Assembly (NCBI RefSeq): GCF_028640845.1
Contig: NC_080539.1
Coordinates: 164,746,236 to 164,810,235 of the forward strand
DNA from: Ahaetulla prasina
Taxonomy: Eukaryota; Chordata; Lepidosauria; Squamata; Colubridae
Length of the DNA: 64,000 nucleotides
Reading direction: 5' to 3'
Shown: positions 1-10,178 of the stretch, piece by piece
How the letters are laid out: each line of letters starts with the position of its first letter
Numbering within the stretch: the first letter of the stretch is position 1
Made by a program: the position numbers and the translations under genes
Notes under the pieces: generated by a model
Told to the model about the DNA's origin: nothing
Database searches by the model: none
The model's input: the letters and a program-made list of their open reading frames with translations, nothing else

Positions 1-1
1 C

Positions 2-313
2 ATGTGTGTTGTGGTCCACCAGCAGCCTGCGGAGCTGACAGCAGAGTCAGACAGTGAGGAGGCTGGGGAGGACAATGGGCCAGTCCTGGAGTCAGGGGAA
101 GGCCCAGACGAGGGCTTTGCGTCAGAGGCAGAGATAGGGCCAGGGCCATCTGGGAGCGATGCGTGGACTCCAGAGGCAGACAGCAGAAAGGCAGAGGAAC
201 AGGAGGAGCCTGTTCCTAGTGCACGCATGCGAAGAACTGCCAGAAGGCAAGAGCAGCTAGAGCAAAAAGGACAACTGGGAGTAAGAGCAGGAGATGATTG
301 GCCTCTCCCATAA
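2..313 (+). other. Open frame across the LTR 5' border and U3 (no known product)
   Basis: The frame enters the LTR from outside and stays open to the TAA at 311-313, close to the TATA-like motif. The predicted peptide is strongly acidic (Glu/Asp/Gly/Pro-rich) and then turns basic, with an RMRRTARRQ stretch near residues 76-84. Both other solo LTRs in the window carry an open frame in the same phase relative to the LTR edge, with a similar end (RFRRI-RR). It may be the C-terminal tail of a polyprotein that originally ran from the internal region into the 3' LTR. Here it is an isolated remnant and there is no sign that it is translated. Confidence 0.45.
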
Positions 314-611
314 GGCTTAAAAGAGCAGCAAAGGCTCTTGGGCTCTTTGTAGGAAAGCAACATTGCTACATTTGTTTCTAGTCGGCATCTCTTGTTTCTG
401 AACTTTGTGCGACTTTGCCAAGAAAAGCCTTTGGCAGAGTGCCAAAGAAGACGAAGGTTTGTGATAAGGGCGAAGGACTTTTTCTGAAGGGCTTGCTTTG
501 GAATTAATTGGGACTAAGCTGGGAATGAAGTAATTGCCAGCTGTTATAATAAAATAGGGTTGTTTAAGACTAATTGTGTCTTTTATGTCTAAGTGAGCCT
601 AGGTCACAACA
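7..611 (+). mobile_element. Solo LTR (family LTR-A, 605 bp) in FOXO1 intron 1
   Basis: The element starts TGTTGTG and ends CACAACA (short inverted termini, TG...CA). It is flanked by an exact 5 bp target-site duplication, ATGTG at 2-6 and 612-616, so both borders are fixed. A poly(A) signal AATAAA is at 548-553, followed by a T/GT-rich stretch, as in an R/U5 region. A weak TATA-like TTAAAAG lies at 316-322. There is no internal region or second LTR, so this is a recombination-derived solo LTR. A 5 bp duplication fits Ty3/Gypsy-type or some retroviral elements; the class is not settled. Its first 300 bp are open in one frame (next entry). Confidence 0.85.
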
Positions 612-765
612 ATGTGGAAGTAGAAATACTATTTTATGTTGATATTGCTATATTTCTCATTTGATGGACTTAATGGATTTGTGGGGGGGTGGTTTGGATG
701 GGGAGAATCCAGGGTATATTACCGTGGCAGAGGAAATCAATATCTCTTACATTTTCCTTTTTTAG

Positions 766-2100
766 AACTCAATCCGTCACAACCTCTCTTTGCACAGCAA
801 GTTCATAAGAGTACAGAATGAAGGAACGGGAAAAAGCTCTTGGTGGATGCTTAATCCAGAAGGAGGCAAAAGTGGCAAGTCACCCAGGAGAAGGGCTGCC
901 TCCATGGACAACAGCAGCAAGTTTGCAAAAAGTAGAGGGAGAGCTGCAAAGAAAAAATCAGCTCTTCAGGCAGGTCAAGATGCAAATGGCGACAGTCCAG
1001 GGGTACAGTTCTCAAAATGGCCAGCAAGCCCCAGCAACCATAGCAACGATGACTTTGATAATAACTGGAGTACTTTCCGACCTCGAGCCAGTTCGAATGC
1101 TAGTACCATTAGTGGAAGACTTTCCCCAATTCTGCCAGAACAAGATGACCTTGGGGAAGGGGACGTGCATTCCATGGTCTATCCTCCATCAGCAACCAAA
1201 ATGGCCTCAACCCTACCGAGCCTTTCTGAAATGAGTAGTTCTGAAAATATGGAAAACCTACTGGATAATCTCAATCTTTTGTCTCCAAATACATCATTGA
1301 CTGGGTCTACCCAGTCGCCACCTACTACCATGATGCAACAGTCTACTGGTTATTCATATACATCATCCAATACAAATATAGGCTCAACCAATGCAGACTA
1401 CAGGAAGTACAGTTATGCTCAGCCTAGCATAAATTCTTTGTCCCAGATGCCAATGCCGACAATTCAGGACAATAAATCAAGCTTTAACCAATATAACTGT
1501 CCAGGACTTCTTAAGGAGTTGCTTACTTCTGATTCACCGCCACATAATGACGTCTTAGCCTCGGTAGATACTCATGTTTCCCAGCCTAGTAGCCGAGTGC
1601 TGGGACAAAATATATTAATGGTCTCTAACTCTGCAATATCACCCTATGGCAGCCAGCAGCCCCACAACAAAATCATTGCCCCCAGTGCTCACTCGCACCA
1701 AGGACACGTCCAACCCACAGCCGTAATAAACAGCCATACTTTGTCTCTCACCCTTAGCACTCTGTCTCATGCTTCAAATGTGACTCATTCAACCTCAGCA
1801 AAAACCTCAGTCCAGGGGCTCATGAGCCACCCGATGCAAGTGAATAGCATAAGCCCCTTCACCACAGTGAACAGCTGCAATGGGTATGGAAGAGTGGGAA
1901 TTGTTTCTTTCCATCAGGAGAAGCTGCCTAGTGACTTAGATGATATGTTCATTGAACGATTGGACTGCGATATGGAATCAATAATCCGTAATGATCTGAT
2001 GGATGGGGAAACGTTAGATTTTAACTTTGACAGTGTGTTACCTAACCAAAGTTTGCCGCACGGTGTTAAAACAACAACACACAGCTGGGTGTCAGGATAA
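766..2100 (+). CDS. FOXO1: FOXO1, exon 2 coding part (forkhead box O1), 3' partial gene
   Basis: This encodes 444 residues ending ...VSG at the TAA 2098-2100. FOXO1 is a forkhead transcription factor that insulin/PI3K-AKT signalling expels from the nucleus. The fragment opens with the forkhead recognition segment [13 protein letters not shown], then the wing motif [22 protein letters not shown] carries the central AKT-site Ser (codon 901-903), followed by a basic nuclear-localisation stretch ([10 protein letters not shown]). RPRASS is the third AKT site (Ser codon 1090-1092). LLKELL (1507-1524) is the LxxLL-type motif. The acidic C-terminal transactivation segment contains [14 protein letters not shown] (about 1942-1985). 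These features match FOXO1 better than FOXO3 or FOXO4. The middle (about 1290-1890) is the most divergent part compared with the mammalian protein I remember. Codons before 766 lie in exon 1, outside the window. No frameshift or stop is present, so the gene looks functional. Confidence 0.96.
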   Translation, partial: NSIRHNLSLHSKFIRVQNEGTGKSSWWMLNPEGGKSGKSPRRRAASMDNSSKFAKSRGRAAKKKSALQAGQDANGDSPGVQFSKWPASPSNHSNDDFDNNWSTFRPRASSNASTISGRLSPILPEQDDLGEGDVHSMVYPPSATKMASTLPSLSEMSSSENMENLLDNLNLLSPNTSLTGSTQSPPTTMMQQSTGYSYTSSNTNIGSTNADYRKYSYAQPSINSLSQMPMPTIQDNKSSFNQYNCPGLLKELLTSDSPPHNDVLASVDTHVSQPSSRVLGQNILMVSNSAISPYGSQQPHNKIIAPSAHSHQGHVQPTAVINSHTLSLTLSTLSHASNVTHSTSAKTSVQGLMSHPMQVNSISPFTTVNSCNGYGRVGIVSFHQEKLPSDLDDMFIERLDCDMESIIRNDLMDGETLDFNFDSVLPNQSLPHGVKTTTHSWVSG

Positions 2101-2109
2101 GACTGGAAG

Positions 2110-3396
2110 GTTAGTTCTCTTTTTGTTATTTTATGACTATGTTGCAATACATTCATTATCTTAAAGCAATGGTATAAGGGCAAAATTGGGGTAGTCTCTT
2201 CCATTAGAATGAAAAACTGCTATAAATTCTCTTATTTTCATGAAGTTATCATGTACAGAACTGCTCCAAGCATGTTAATGGAACTTCTGCCCTAGAAGGA
2301 AATTAGACAAAGGGAAAAGGTGCAGTAGATATTACACATAAAATGTCATTAGCAAATGCCATTATATAATTTGGTTAATATGTTCAAAACACATATTCTA
2401 GATCAGAAAATTTATAAACACATACTTTGCCTTGTTGATGAACAATGATTTATAAATACATAGAGATAATCTTCGATTTACAGTCTTTCATTTATTGACC
2501 ATTCGAAGTTAAAACAACAAAAAATGACTTGTGACTTTTTCACACTTACAACCGTTGCAATATCTCCATGGTCACGTGATCAAAATTGGGACTCTTGGCA
2601 ACTGACTCATATTTATAACAGTTGCAGTGTCCCAGGATCATGTGATCATTTTTTGTTTGTGTTATATAAAATTGCAGTGATTTTACATAACAAGTGACAA
2701 GAAAAGTTGAAAGATGGGGCAAAACGCACTTAGCAACAGAAATTTTGGCCTCAATTGTGGTCGTAAGTCAAAAATTACCTGTACTTCAAAAATCATTATA
2801 GAAGCTATAAAAGTAATAAAAAGTTATGATAAAGGTTTAGTACTGTAGAATAAATTTAGGTGCAATTTGGCCAATAATCAGTGGAAAGGGCAACAAAAAA
2901 TTGGAAGAGAAAGGAATACTTATTTTACCATTAATCTAGGCTTCATTTTGAAATTACCATCATGCTTTTCATTCTCAGTTAATGGTTTTGGCAGGACATT
3001 CTTGCATATTTGCTTTTGTTTTGTTATATGATGAAAGGATGGGGTGGAATTGCATTTTGAAAGTATCTAGATGATGAATCGCACTATGTGATCTTAGGCA
3101 AGGTGTCACAGAAGGGCAGCTCATCAAAAGGCAACAACAGACATCAAAGAGCAAGCTACCATGTGAAGTCAAACATAGCTTGATCCTTTACTTATTTTGA
3201 GTAAAACCACGGGAAAGTCAACACCACCAGTTTTTAAGGCATGGGTACCTCAATAGCCTCCCTGACAGACTTATGTCAAAGTAGCATAGTTTGCCAGATC
3301 CTGATGAAAAAGTCATTCATAAATGCATTTTTATATAGGGATCTGATCAATCAAGAATGCCTTTTATCATTGTATGTTTTCTTTCTATTATCCTAG
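2110..3396 (+). other. FOXO1: FOXO1 intron 2 (after the stop codon)
   Basis: Nine bases after the stop codon there is a good donor, GAAG|GTTAGT (GT at 2110-2111). A pyrimidine tract and acceptor TCCTAG end at 3396. The sequence from 3397 resembles the start of the long 3' UTR exon of mammalian FOXO1, which supports the acceptor. The donor is less certain, because the human mRNA I remember has similar bases retained just after its stop codon. The intron holds a decayed MITE (2468-2783). The rest shows no gene, RNA or other clear repeat. Confidence 0.7.
2468..2783. repeat. Decayed MITE (family M-T, Tc1/mariner-like)
   Basis: The sequence reads from a degraded inverted terminus (CTTCGATTTACAGTC) to TCGTAAGTCAAAAATTACCT. 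Internal phrases on either strand (GTGATCAAAATT, ATCATGTGATC, CACTTAGCAACAGAAATTTTGG) recur in the copies at 54422-54775 and 42220-42618. It lies inside FOXO1 intron 2 in the orientation opposite to the 54.4 kb copy. Confidence 0.55.
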
Positions 3397-6300
3397 GCTA
3401 CAGTTTAAAGTGCTTCAAACATCTCTGACTACAAGAACTGCATATGCATAAAGAAGTCCAAAGATGTTCTTCATCTTCTTTCCAATTTCTTGTATAATTG
3501 TTTTTCTCTTGTCAGTCTTGGCTGCAGATCTCTCTCTCTCTCTCTGTCTCTCTCTTTTTGTACAAAATGTTTGCTGCCAGATACTTGCAGGTTATTTGCT
3601 GCTGTAAGTAAGGAATGTGCCATTGGAAGTGTCTTTATTTGGAAGTGCCAAACTCACTATTATGTCGTAGAAAAGCAGAAGGTATTTGACTTTCTGCTGC
3701 AGCTTTCCCCAAATAGATGGCTTCCAGATGTATTAAATTTCAAATCCCATAATCCCTGCTAACATGGCAGCAGTATGGGCAAAGTGGTGTATAGAATAAG
3801 CTGTAGAAGTAAACTTCATTTCTGTAAGAACGTATTAAACTAAAATCATGGAACACGGTGAGCAGCTTGACTAATTTACTTTTGGTGTGTTAAAGTTGCT
3901 GTAAATTTTATATGCGACAAACCATTGACTATAACCCAACCAAAGTTTTGGTATTCAGATTTCTACATTAGAGAGTATATTAAGAAGCTTTGTTTGCATA
4001 TGGAGTAGATTTATTGTAGAGCTCATTTCCAGATTGATTAATTTTATTAATAAAACATAAAATTTGTAATACATCTATAACTATTTTCTTACATTTGCTG
4101 TTTTACAAGCTTCTTAAAAATATGCAGAATCCAATACTTTAAAAACATTCAGCATATTTTATACACAGTATTTTAACAATATAAGAGGAGAGAATTTTTA
4201 TTAGCACTCTGTAAGATTTATTTTTACATATAAAATTTCTGGTTTTTATCTGGCATGAAGATGATCTGTATTCTTAGTACTATATTGACTGTCCAAAAGT
4301 CTTAAATGTTGTTAAATACTTTGTACATACAGATCATATTTGTATTTATTTTATGAAGTTTTATAAAGATTGTTAGGCATTTGTGTTCATATTTTCATTA
4401 ATAATCCATTTTAATTTGCCTTTTTTAATTGCATGGTCCCTCATTTCTTTTTTATTACTGCCTTATTTTGATTTGAAGAGATCATACAGCTAGAAACCGG
4501 TCTATGCTAATTATGATGTAATAATGTATTTTGTAGAAATAAATCTTGATCATAATAATGTAACTATAGTTTTGCCGGGGTTTACCGATCATTGGTTTCA
4601 ACTTCTTACAATGATCAAGAAAAGTTCCAATAATGTACTCTTAGATTGATAAGAGCAGGCTTGCAATATATAAATAAATATAAATATCATTGAAATTGTG
4701 AGCTATATGTTATGTCTGTTTGATATAATAGCCGTGTGGTGCATCTTTCTTTTATATGATATTGAACCTCCTCCCTCCAAAATCCAAGCAAAGAAAATAT
4801 TTATTCAAAAAAGTCTTTAAATCCTAGCAAATTGAATTTTCAGTTCTCTGAAGTAGATTTCAGGGGCATCTGAGGAAAAGGCAGGGAGGCCGGCCCCTCA
4901 AAATTGCCAAATCATTTTGTTTCAATGTTTTGGAGAGTGAGGTCATGAGGAATAGCCATGGGTGATTTAGTGGACATTAGGTGAGATACAGCCCCTGAGG
5001 GATATTTAAGCTTTAACCCTCCTCCAATGATTTAATATATCATGTGGTTCAACTGCACATGTCTCATGGAAGACACATGCAAGGTATTCTTTGAATACCT
5101 TATTTTCATATAATACCGCATAGTGTATTATACCACAGGCATATATGTTAACTATCATCAGAATACCCCTAAGAGGAGAAAGTTTCCATGAGCATATTAT
5201 AACCTAAGAATATTCTAATAATGCTGGCAAAAAATCCTGGGAAAAACTGTTAAATATTTTCGTGTCTCTGTGTATGTTTCAATTCAGTATGAATATTAGT
5301 TGAATATTGCTTGCCCAGGTAAGGAACACCTCTGCTCATTTTAAACAACTGACAATTAGTGTTACCTCGATCCAATGCTCAGTAATGCTATTATGGGGCA
5401 GGAGGACAGGGAAATTAAAAACGTAATGGAGTGTGGTGTTATAAAAATCAATGTGAAGATTGATCATACATGTTTTTGCATATATCTTTATATTCTGTAA
5501 TTTTAAATAATAGCAAACGATGGCTTTGTGAATTGTGTCAGTTGCTTTTCCAAACAACCAAGCTATTCTCTGTCTCAGTCTGTAAAAGAAATATGTAAAA
5601 GAACTGTTCCAATTTAATGTATTGTTTTCTAATTATGTATTAATAACTGCATTAATGAGACCTCTGCTTTGATAAACTGACAAGTTCTATGAAATGATAA
5701 GCTAATGTTACAATGTTGAATGGTGACAACTCAACAGAGCATCTGTTAAAAAAAAGAGATGATTATTAATATGGACCAGTTCCTTAAAAGTCTTACAGTG
5801 CAATTTTGCACATGCTTGCTGTGATATAATCCTGACCATTCAGTGGGTCTGACATCCTAGCAAGCATATTTCAGGATTGCAATCTTAAGTTTGCACTTGT
5901 TCCAAAAAATTAGATGTTGCTACAACTTTTAAACAAGGTTAAGATCATGAGATGAAAAGTTTAGGCATATTAATTTATAATGAATATTTCAAAAAAATGA
6001 TTTTGTGTTTTATATGGTCTGAAATTAATGATGTGGTTTAAGATAACAGAGAAATGTAACCGCATTATAAATAGATCTTTTAAGAAAAGAATCATCCTCC
6101 ATTTTGGTTTCCTTTGTATCTCCCTCACCAACATGTTGACATCCAAATATTTCAGATCATTTTTGTTATTTGTAAAGAGAAGGCAATTTGATTGCTGAAC
6201 ATCTTTTGGATATTTGTGGGAAAGTGCCTGATGTTTTTCCAAACAGAAAACAATCCTTTGTATAAACCCATACATGTATATGCATTACTTTAATGATCTT

Positions 6301-6520
6301 GTCCTTCATATGGCTATCTGTATGCTGATAAAGGATTCTGTTTATTTGTTATTGTTTGTACTTTATTTGTTATTATTTGTATTATTTGAAATGCAAAGGC
6401 ATTTAAAATCTTTCTAATCTGTCTTTAGAGTAATATCATGAGAAGAGGCTTTTTAAAACAACTTCTTGGGCATTTTTTTATTGGAAAGATAATATATTTT
6501 ATAAATAAATAAATAAATAC
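3397..6520 (+). other. FOXO1: FOXO1 3' UTR exon
   Basis: No coding frame is present. Several blocks resemble the mammalian FOXO1 3' UTR: the start (GTTTAAAGTGCTTC, then GTCCAAAGATG); about 3585-3675 (GCAGGTTATTTGCTGCTGTA, GTGCCATTGGAAG, AAGTGCCAAACTCACTA); about 5668-5700 (GATAAACTGACAAGTTCTA); and about 6222-6310 (GTGCCTGATGTT, AACAATCCTTTGTATAA, ACATGTATATGCATTA). This order matches the human UTR, so nearly the full 3' UTR is present. AATAAA at 4538-4543 could serve an early poly(A) site. AATAAA repeats near 6500-6520 are the first strong signals after the last conserved block and may mark the distal end; that end is an estimate. Strong AT-richness is usual for this UTR. Confidence 0.75.
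3530..3555. repeat. (TC)n microsatellite in FOXO1 3' UTR
   Basis: A run of CT dinucleotides with one TG interruption, near the start of the 3' UTR exon. It replaces a T/A-rich, poorly conserved stretch of the mammalian UTR. Confidence 0.85.
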
Positions 6521-7309
6521 TATTTTCCTTTTTAATATATGGGGACCTGAGACTAAGAGGGTATTGATTTGCTTCAGGAAGTCATTGCCTGAGGCCCTGT
6601 TTGCATCCAAATCCCCTGGCTTTGATTCCCAATTCTGCATTCACTCAGTTATGTATGGGAGTAGTTGTGTTCCTTATCTGCTAATTTTCTCAACAAACAC
6701 TTGTTTCAGGCTGTAACATTTACCATCCACAACCAAAAGTCAGCAATAAAACAATGCCACTGCAGATTTTATTTTAACTGCTGTACTGACTTCTACAGCT
6801 GGAATCTTGGTCTATGTTAATTTGGTGTTCTTATTCCCAAAAGTGTCACTGCTGTAGCCTCACTTGAAAAAGAAAAAAAAGAGAAGTTAGAGATGCCTAA
6901 ATAGAGGTAGCAAGTTGTTCCCATGAACATTGAATTAAGTTGACTTAAACTCTGTTCACTTCTCCTCTGGTATATTCAGTGGCAGAACAGACTTCCTTTT
7001 TCTAAATTATCCTCCCCATGGCATTTAAACCAGGAAATTGGGTTTAGTGCCACTCTAAAGCAAGATATATTTAAACTGAGATTTCAGAAACCATTCTGTG
7101 GAATGTGACTCCAACAGACCATTTAAAATCACAAGCCTTATCTCCCCACCAGCCTTAGATATCTAATTGGGAGGAATTCAAAAACTCATGTTAAAGAAAA
7201 TATAACAGATATGACTTTGTACTTGCTGTTTTGCAACCCAAAAATGTTTATCACGATTAATGGGAGATTCCATATTATAGAGCTCAATCTGACCTAAGCA
7301 TAGTACATA
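6521..7309. other. Intergenic sequence, no feature seen
   Basis: Downstream flank of FOXO1. It is AT-rich with only short frames and no recognisable repeat, RNA gene or coding exon. Part may still be distal 3' UTR. Confidence 0.5.
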
Positions 7310-7707
7310 AATTATCTATCACAATGTTCTACCTGTCAATGACTACTTCAGCTTCAACCATAACAATACACGAGCAAATAATAGATACAAACTCAAGGTA
7401 AACTGCTCCAAACTCGATTGCAGAAAATATGACTTCAGCAAGAGTCGTTAATGCCTGGAATGCACTACCTGACTCTGTAGTTTCTTCCCCAAACTCCCAA
7501 AACTTTTAAGTTTAAACTGTCTACTGTTGACCTCACCCCATTCCTAAGAGGTCTGTAAGGGGCATGCATAAGTGCACCCGCGTGCCTACCGTTCCTATCC
7601 TAATATTCCTTTTTTACTTACTCTTTTCATGTATCCAAATTATATTTATACTTTTACCTGTTATCTTATATATGATTGACAAATAAATAAAATAAATAAT
7701 AAATAGA
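7310..7707 (+). mobile_element. LINE 3' end (L3/CR1-like, squamate type), + strand
   Basis: In translation and nucleotide pattern this is the end of a CR1-group ORF2: 'CTACCTGTCAATGACTACTT', 'GCTCCAAACTCGATTGCAGA', 'AATATGACTTCAGCAA', then 'CCTAAGAGGTCTGTAAGGGG'. A UTR and a terminal (AAATA)n tail follow at about 7679-7707. It is 5'-truncated and carries frame breaks. The same family, inverted, is at 50525-50720, where 'CCCCTTACAGACCTCTTAGG' is the reverse complement of the shared block. Confidence 0.65.
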
Positions 7708-8573
7708 GTTGGGTTTCCCAACCTTTGCTACTTTGAGAGTTCCCTAACCAACATAGCATTGCTGAAAATTCTCGGAATTGATGGCTATTCAATCTGAAAG
7801 TTGTCAAGAAGATTGAGAATCACTGATTCATAGGAAGATATAATTAGTATTAATGACACCTTTCTAATAAGTATACTACAGGCTACAAAAACAGTACAAT
7901 ATATACAACAAGCATTGACTATAATACGGTGATATTGTCTACTTGCTTATCTGGTAGTCTGGGTTACTGAGAATATTTTATTACATATTTAATACATATG
8001 TATTTAACACAATTATTTTATAATTGTACATGTACATTTTTAGGAAAAAGAAACACATTCAGTCAGGAGTTTAATGATTTCACCAAAAGTAAAGGCATAT
8101 GGTCATCTATTAATTAATTTGATTGCTTAATTCAAGTCAGTGTGCAACTGGAACATCAACTCCATTGCATTCCAGGTCACAGAATTGCTCTAGCAGCAGA
8201 AACTATCAACAGCAGTATTCTCTCGCACTGGCAGTATATCTTCTAGGAGTGGGAAGTGGATACAAATCTAGCTCCAGAGAACTCAGGCCTTTTCCTACAC
8301 AAGCAATCCTTTTAGCACATAAAAAGGCAATGCCAAAAATGGCACACCACAAAGTAATCAGAAACTGACTTAATTGGGATTAAAATAAAAATGGAGTTAG
8401 TGAGATGGAGAAGTTCCAATGTCCTATAGTAGTTAAGAAGTTGGTATAGGACTTGTGTCCATCTGGGCCACTGGATCAACTTTGGTCCTGTTACACCGTT
8501 TGTCTCAGCTCAGCCTGCATCTCACAATGTTATTGAGCAAATAAAATGAAGGAAGATCCCCATGTAAGTGGCC
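7708..8573. other. Intergenic sequence, little recognisable
   Basis: About 7708-7830 contains worn pieces resembling the palindromic hAT family (TTTCCCAACCTTTG ... TGAGAATCACTGA). The remainder has no supported gene or repeat. Short open frames here have no coding character. Confidence 0.45.
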
Positions 8574-9200
8574 TTGAGCTCCTGCAGAAAAGGAAACTTC
8601 CTAACAGCGAGAACAATTAACCAGTGAAACAGCTTGCCATCAGAAGTTTTTAAGACAAGGCCGGACAGCCACCTGTCTGAAATGGTATAGGGCCTTGATG
8701 GCGAACCTTTGATGTTTCCGCATGCCGGCTTGCATGCCGGAAGTGGCACACAAAACCATCCTGCGAGGTATGCGCAGCCCTGTTGGCCTTCGCACGCGCA
8801 GGAGCGCTGATAGGGGCTGTCCATCACGCATGCATGAACCGGCACCCAAACACCTGGATGCCAGCATGGAAGCGTGCCCAATGAACAGCTGGCCATTGCG
8901 CCTGTGAGCAACGGCAATCCGGAAGGTCAGGTGCCAGCGTGCGCATGTGTGCCGTAATGCCACTTTTCTGGGTTCTGCTGCTCCCGCATGCGTGACGGCC
9001 AGCTGACTGGTGCGTGTGTGATCACAGGAACGTGGAAGAGGAGCCAGCAAGGCCGCGCATTCTTTGCGGGATGGTTTCGGGTGCCGCTTCCAGCACGCGT
9101 GCCATAGGTTCGCTGAAACTGGTATAGGGTCTCTTGCATGAGCAGGGGATTGGACTAGAATACCTCCGAAGTCCCTTCAAGCTCCATTCTGATTTAACTG
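8574..9200 (+). mobile_element. CR1 LINE 3' end, split by a hAT insertion
   Basis: Bases about 8574-8692 and 9130-9200 together form a typical amniote CR1 3' terminus: 'ATTAACCAGTGAAACAGCTT', 'CCAGAAG'-like text, 'GGACAGCCACCTGTCTGAAA', then 'GGGGATTGGACTAGAA', 'CAAGCTCCATTCTGATT'. The two halves are separated by the 429 bp element at 8693-9121, whose 8 bp duplication GTATAGGG belongs to the CR1 sequence. Confidence 0.7.
8693..9121. mobile_element. hAT-type MITE (family H-C), inserted in a CR1
   Basis: The 8 bp target duplication GTATAGGG is exact at 8685-8692 and 9122-9129. The termini are CCTTGATGGCGAACC and GGTTCGCTGAAACTG (imperfect inverted repeat). The interior is unusually GC- and CpG-rich, with many CATGCGTG/GCATGC-type alternating purine-pyrimidine stretches. 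An 8 bp duplication is the hallmark of hAT transposition. No transposase is present, so the element is non-autonomous. Sister copies are at 16395-16748 and 47575-47927. Confidence 0.8.
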
Positions 9201-9314
9201 AAAAATCTAAGAAATATCAGAAAACTGACTGGAGGGAGCCCCTAGTAGGGAAATCAAAAATTAAGTGCCCTCCAAAAGAAGTGGCGAAGGTGGGCATCAG
9301 CCATTCTCCCAGTC

Positions 9315-9425
9315 GGGGAAAACGGCCGTCAGGATTGGGTAGAATCTCCTCGTTGCTAATTGGACCGAGTCTTTAATTTGTTGTTTGTGGTCCCCGCCTA
9401 CTCCTCTTTCTTTCCAGCTTTTTCG
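9315..9425 (+). repeat. DIRS left inverted terminal repeat
   Basis: These 111 bp are almost exactly the reverse complement of 15099-15209 (GGGGAAAACGGCCGTCAGGA ... TTTCCAGCTTTTTCG). The 11 bases outside it (9304-9314) are unique to the left end and are matched only in the internal complementary region. The arms show essentially no divergence, so the insertion is young. Confidence 0.92.
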
Positions 9426-10178
9426 ACTCGGTTAGCTTTGGACCGGTTGTGTAATCTTTACCTCAGGCTTAGGAAAGGGAGTTTGAGGTTTTTTCAGGGT
9501 TATAATATATTTTTTTTACAATTTTGTTTGTTTGTGGTTTGTTTTTGAATGTTTTGAATGTTTTGAATTTTTTTTTTAAATCCAGCGAAGAAGGGACTGG
9601 CTCCCGAGCCCGCTGAGGATGGCTTCGGCAAATTTTTTTCCTTTTAACTTTTTGCCGGCCAGCCAAACAGCTGAGAAGCGCTCACGGGCGGGTCCCCGCA
9701 GCGCGGAGAGCCGCATTTGGATCCGGAACGGTGAGGAGGCAATCGGCAGGCTCACGGGTTAGTCCCCGACGCGATCCCGGCTAGCGGCTCTCCCGGCCTC
9801 TCTCTCTCTCTCTCGCAGCCCACGGCCACCAACGCCGCAGTGAGTTCACGGCCTTGCCCACTGCCACCAACGCCTCACGGAGCTTCTGGCCTTACTCCCA
9901 CTACCACCAACGTTCAGGGAGTTTTTTAAAATAAGCCGCGCTTGATGCCTACAGGCTAGCGGCTCGCTCTATCTCACTGGCATTCGAGCGGCGGCCTCTG
10001 GGGCGTGCGGCCGATATAAAAACGGAGAGAGACATTTTACCTTTGGCCGCTTGGATCCTGCTCTCAATTAATCAATCCAGCTGGACGTTAGTGGGCCGAT
10101 TCTCCTCCAGCCTCCACAGGATTCTACAGTCTGTAAGTAGGCCGAGGCGGTCCTAAATTGGCGGGAAAAAATTTCAAG
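9426..10178 (+). other. DIRS 5' leader/untranslated region
   Basis: GC-rich sequence between the left inverted repeat and the gag start. It includes T-rich runs (about 9568-9580), a CT microsatellite (about 9800-9814) and short repeated phrases (CACCAACGC, ACTGCCACCAACGCC, CTACCACCAACG; also CTCACGGG twice). It presumably carries the promoter; no canonical TATA box is obvious. A splice-donor-like CTGTAAGTAG lies at about 10130-10139. Confidence 0.5.

Larger units (their letters stand above)
1..765 (+). other. FOXO1: FOXO1 intron 1, 3' portion
   Basis: This is non-coding sequence directly upstream of FOXO1 exon 2. It ends in a pyrimidine-rich tract (about 746-763) and the acceptor AG at 764-765; the next base starts the codon for the Asn of the forkhead [10 protein letters not shown] motif, so the intron is phase 0. 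In vertebrate FOXO genes a very long intron interrupts the forkhead domain at this point, so exon 1 (N-terminus and first part of the DNA-binding domain) lies outside the window. Most of this piece is a solo LTR (7-611). Bases 617-745 show nothing recognisable. Confidence 0.9.

Noticed and set aside
5336..6640. Minus-strand frames of 70-100 residues opposite the FOXO1 3' UTR
   Set aside because: They lie on the antisense strand of AT-rich UTR with no domain or transcript evidence.
9134..9376. Frame of 80 residues between the CR1 end and DIRS
   Set aside because: It covers the CR1 3' end and the DIRS inverted repeat; no independent coding signal.
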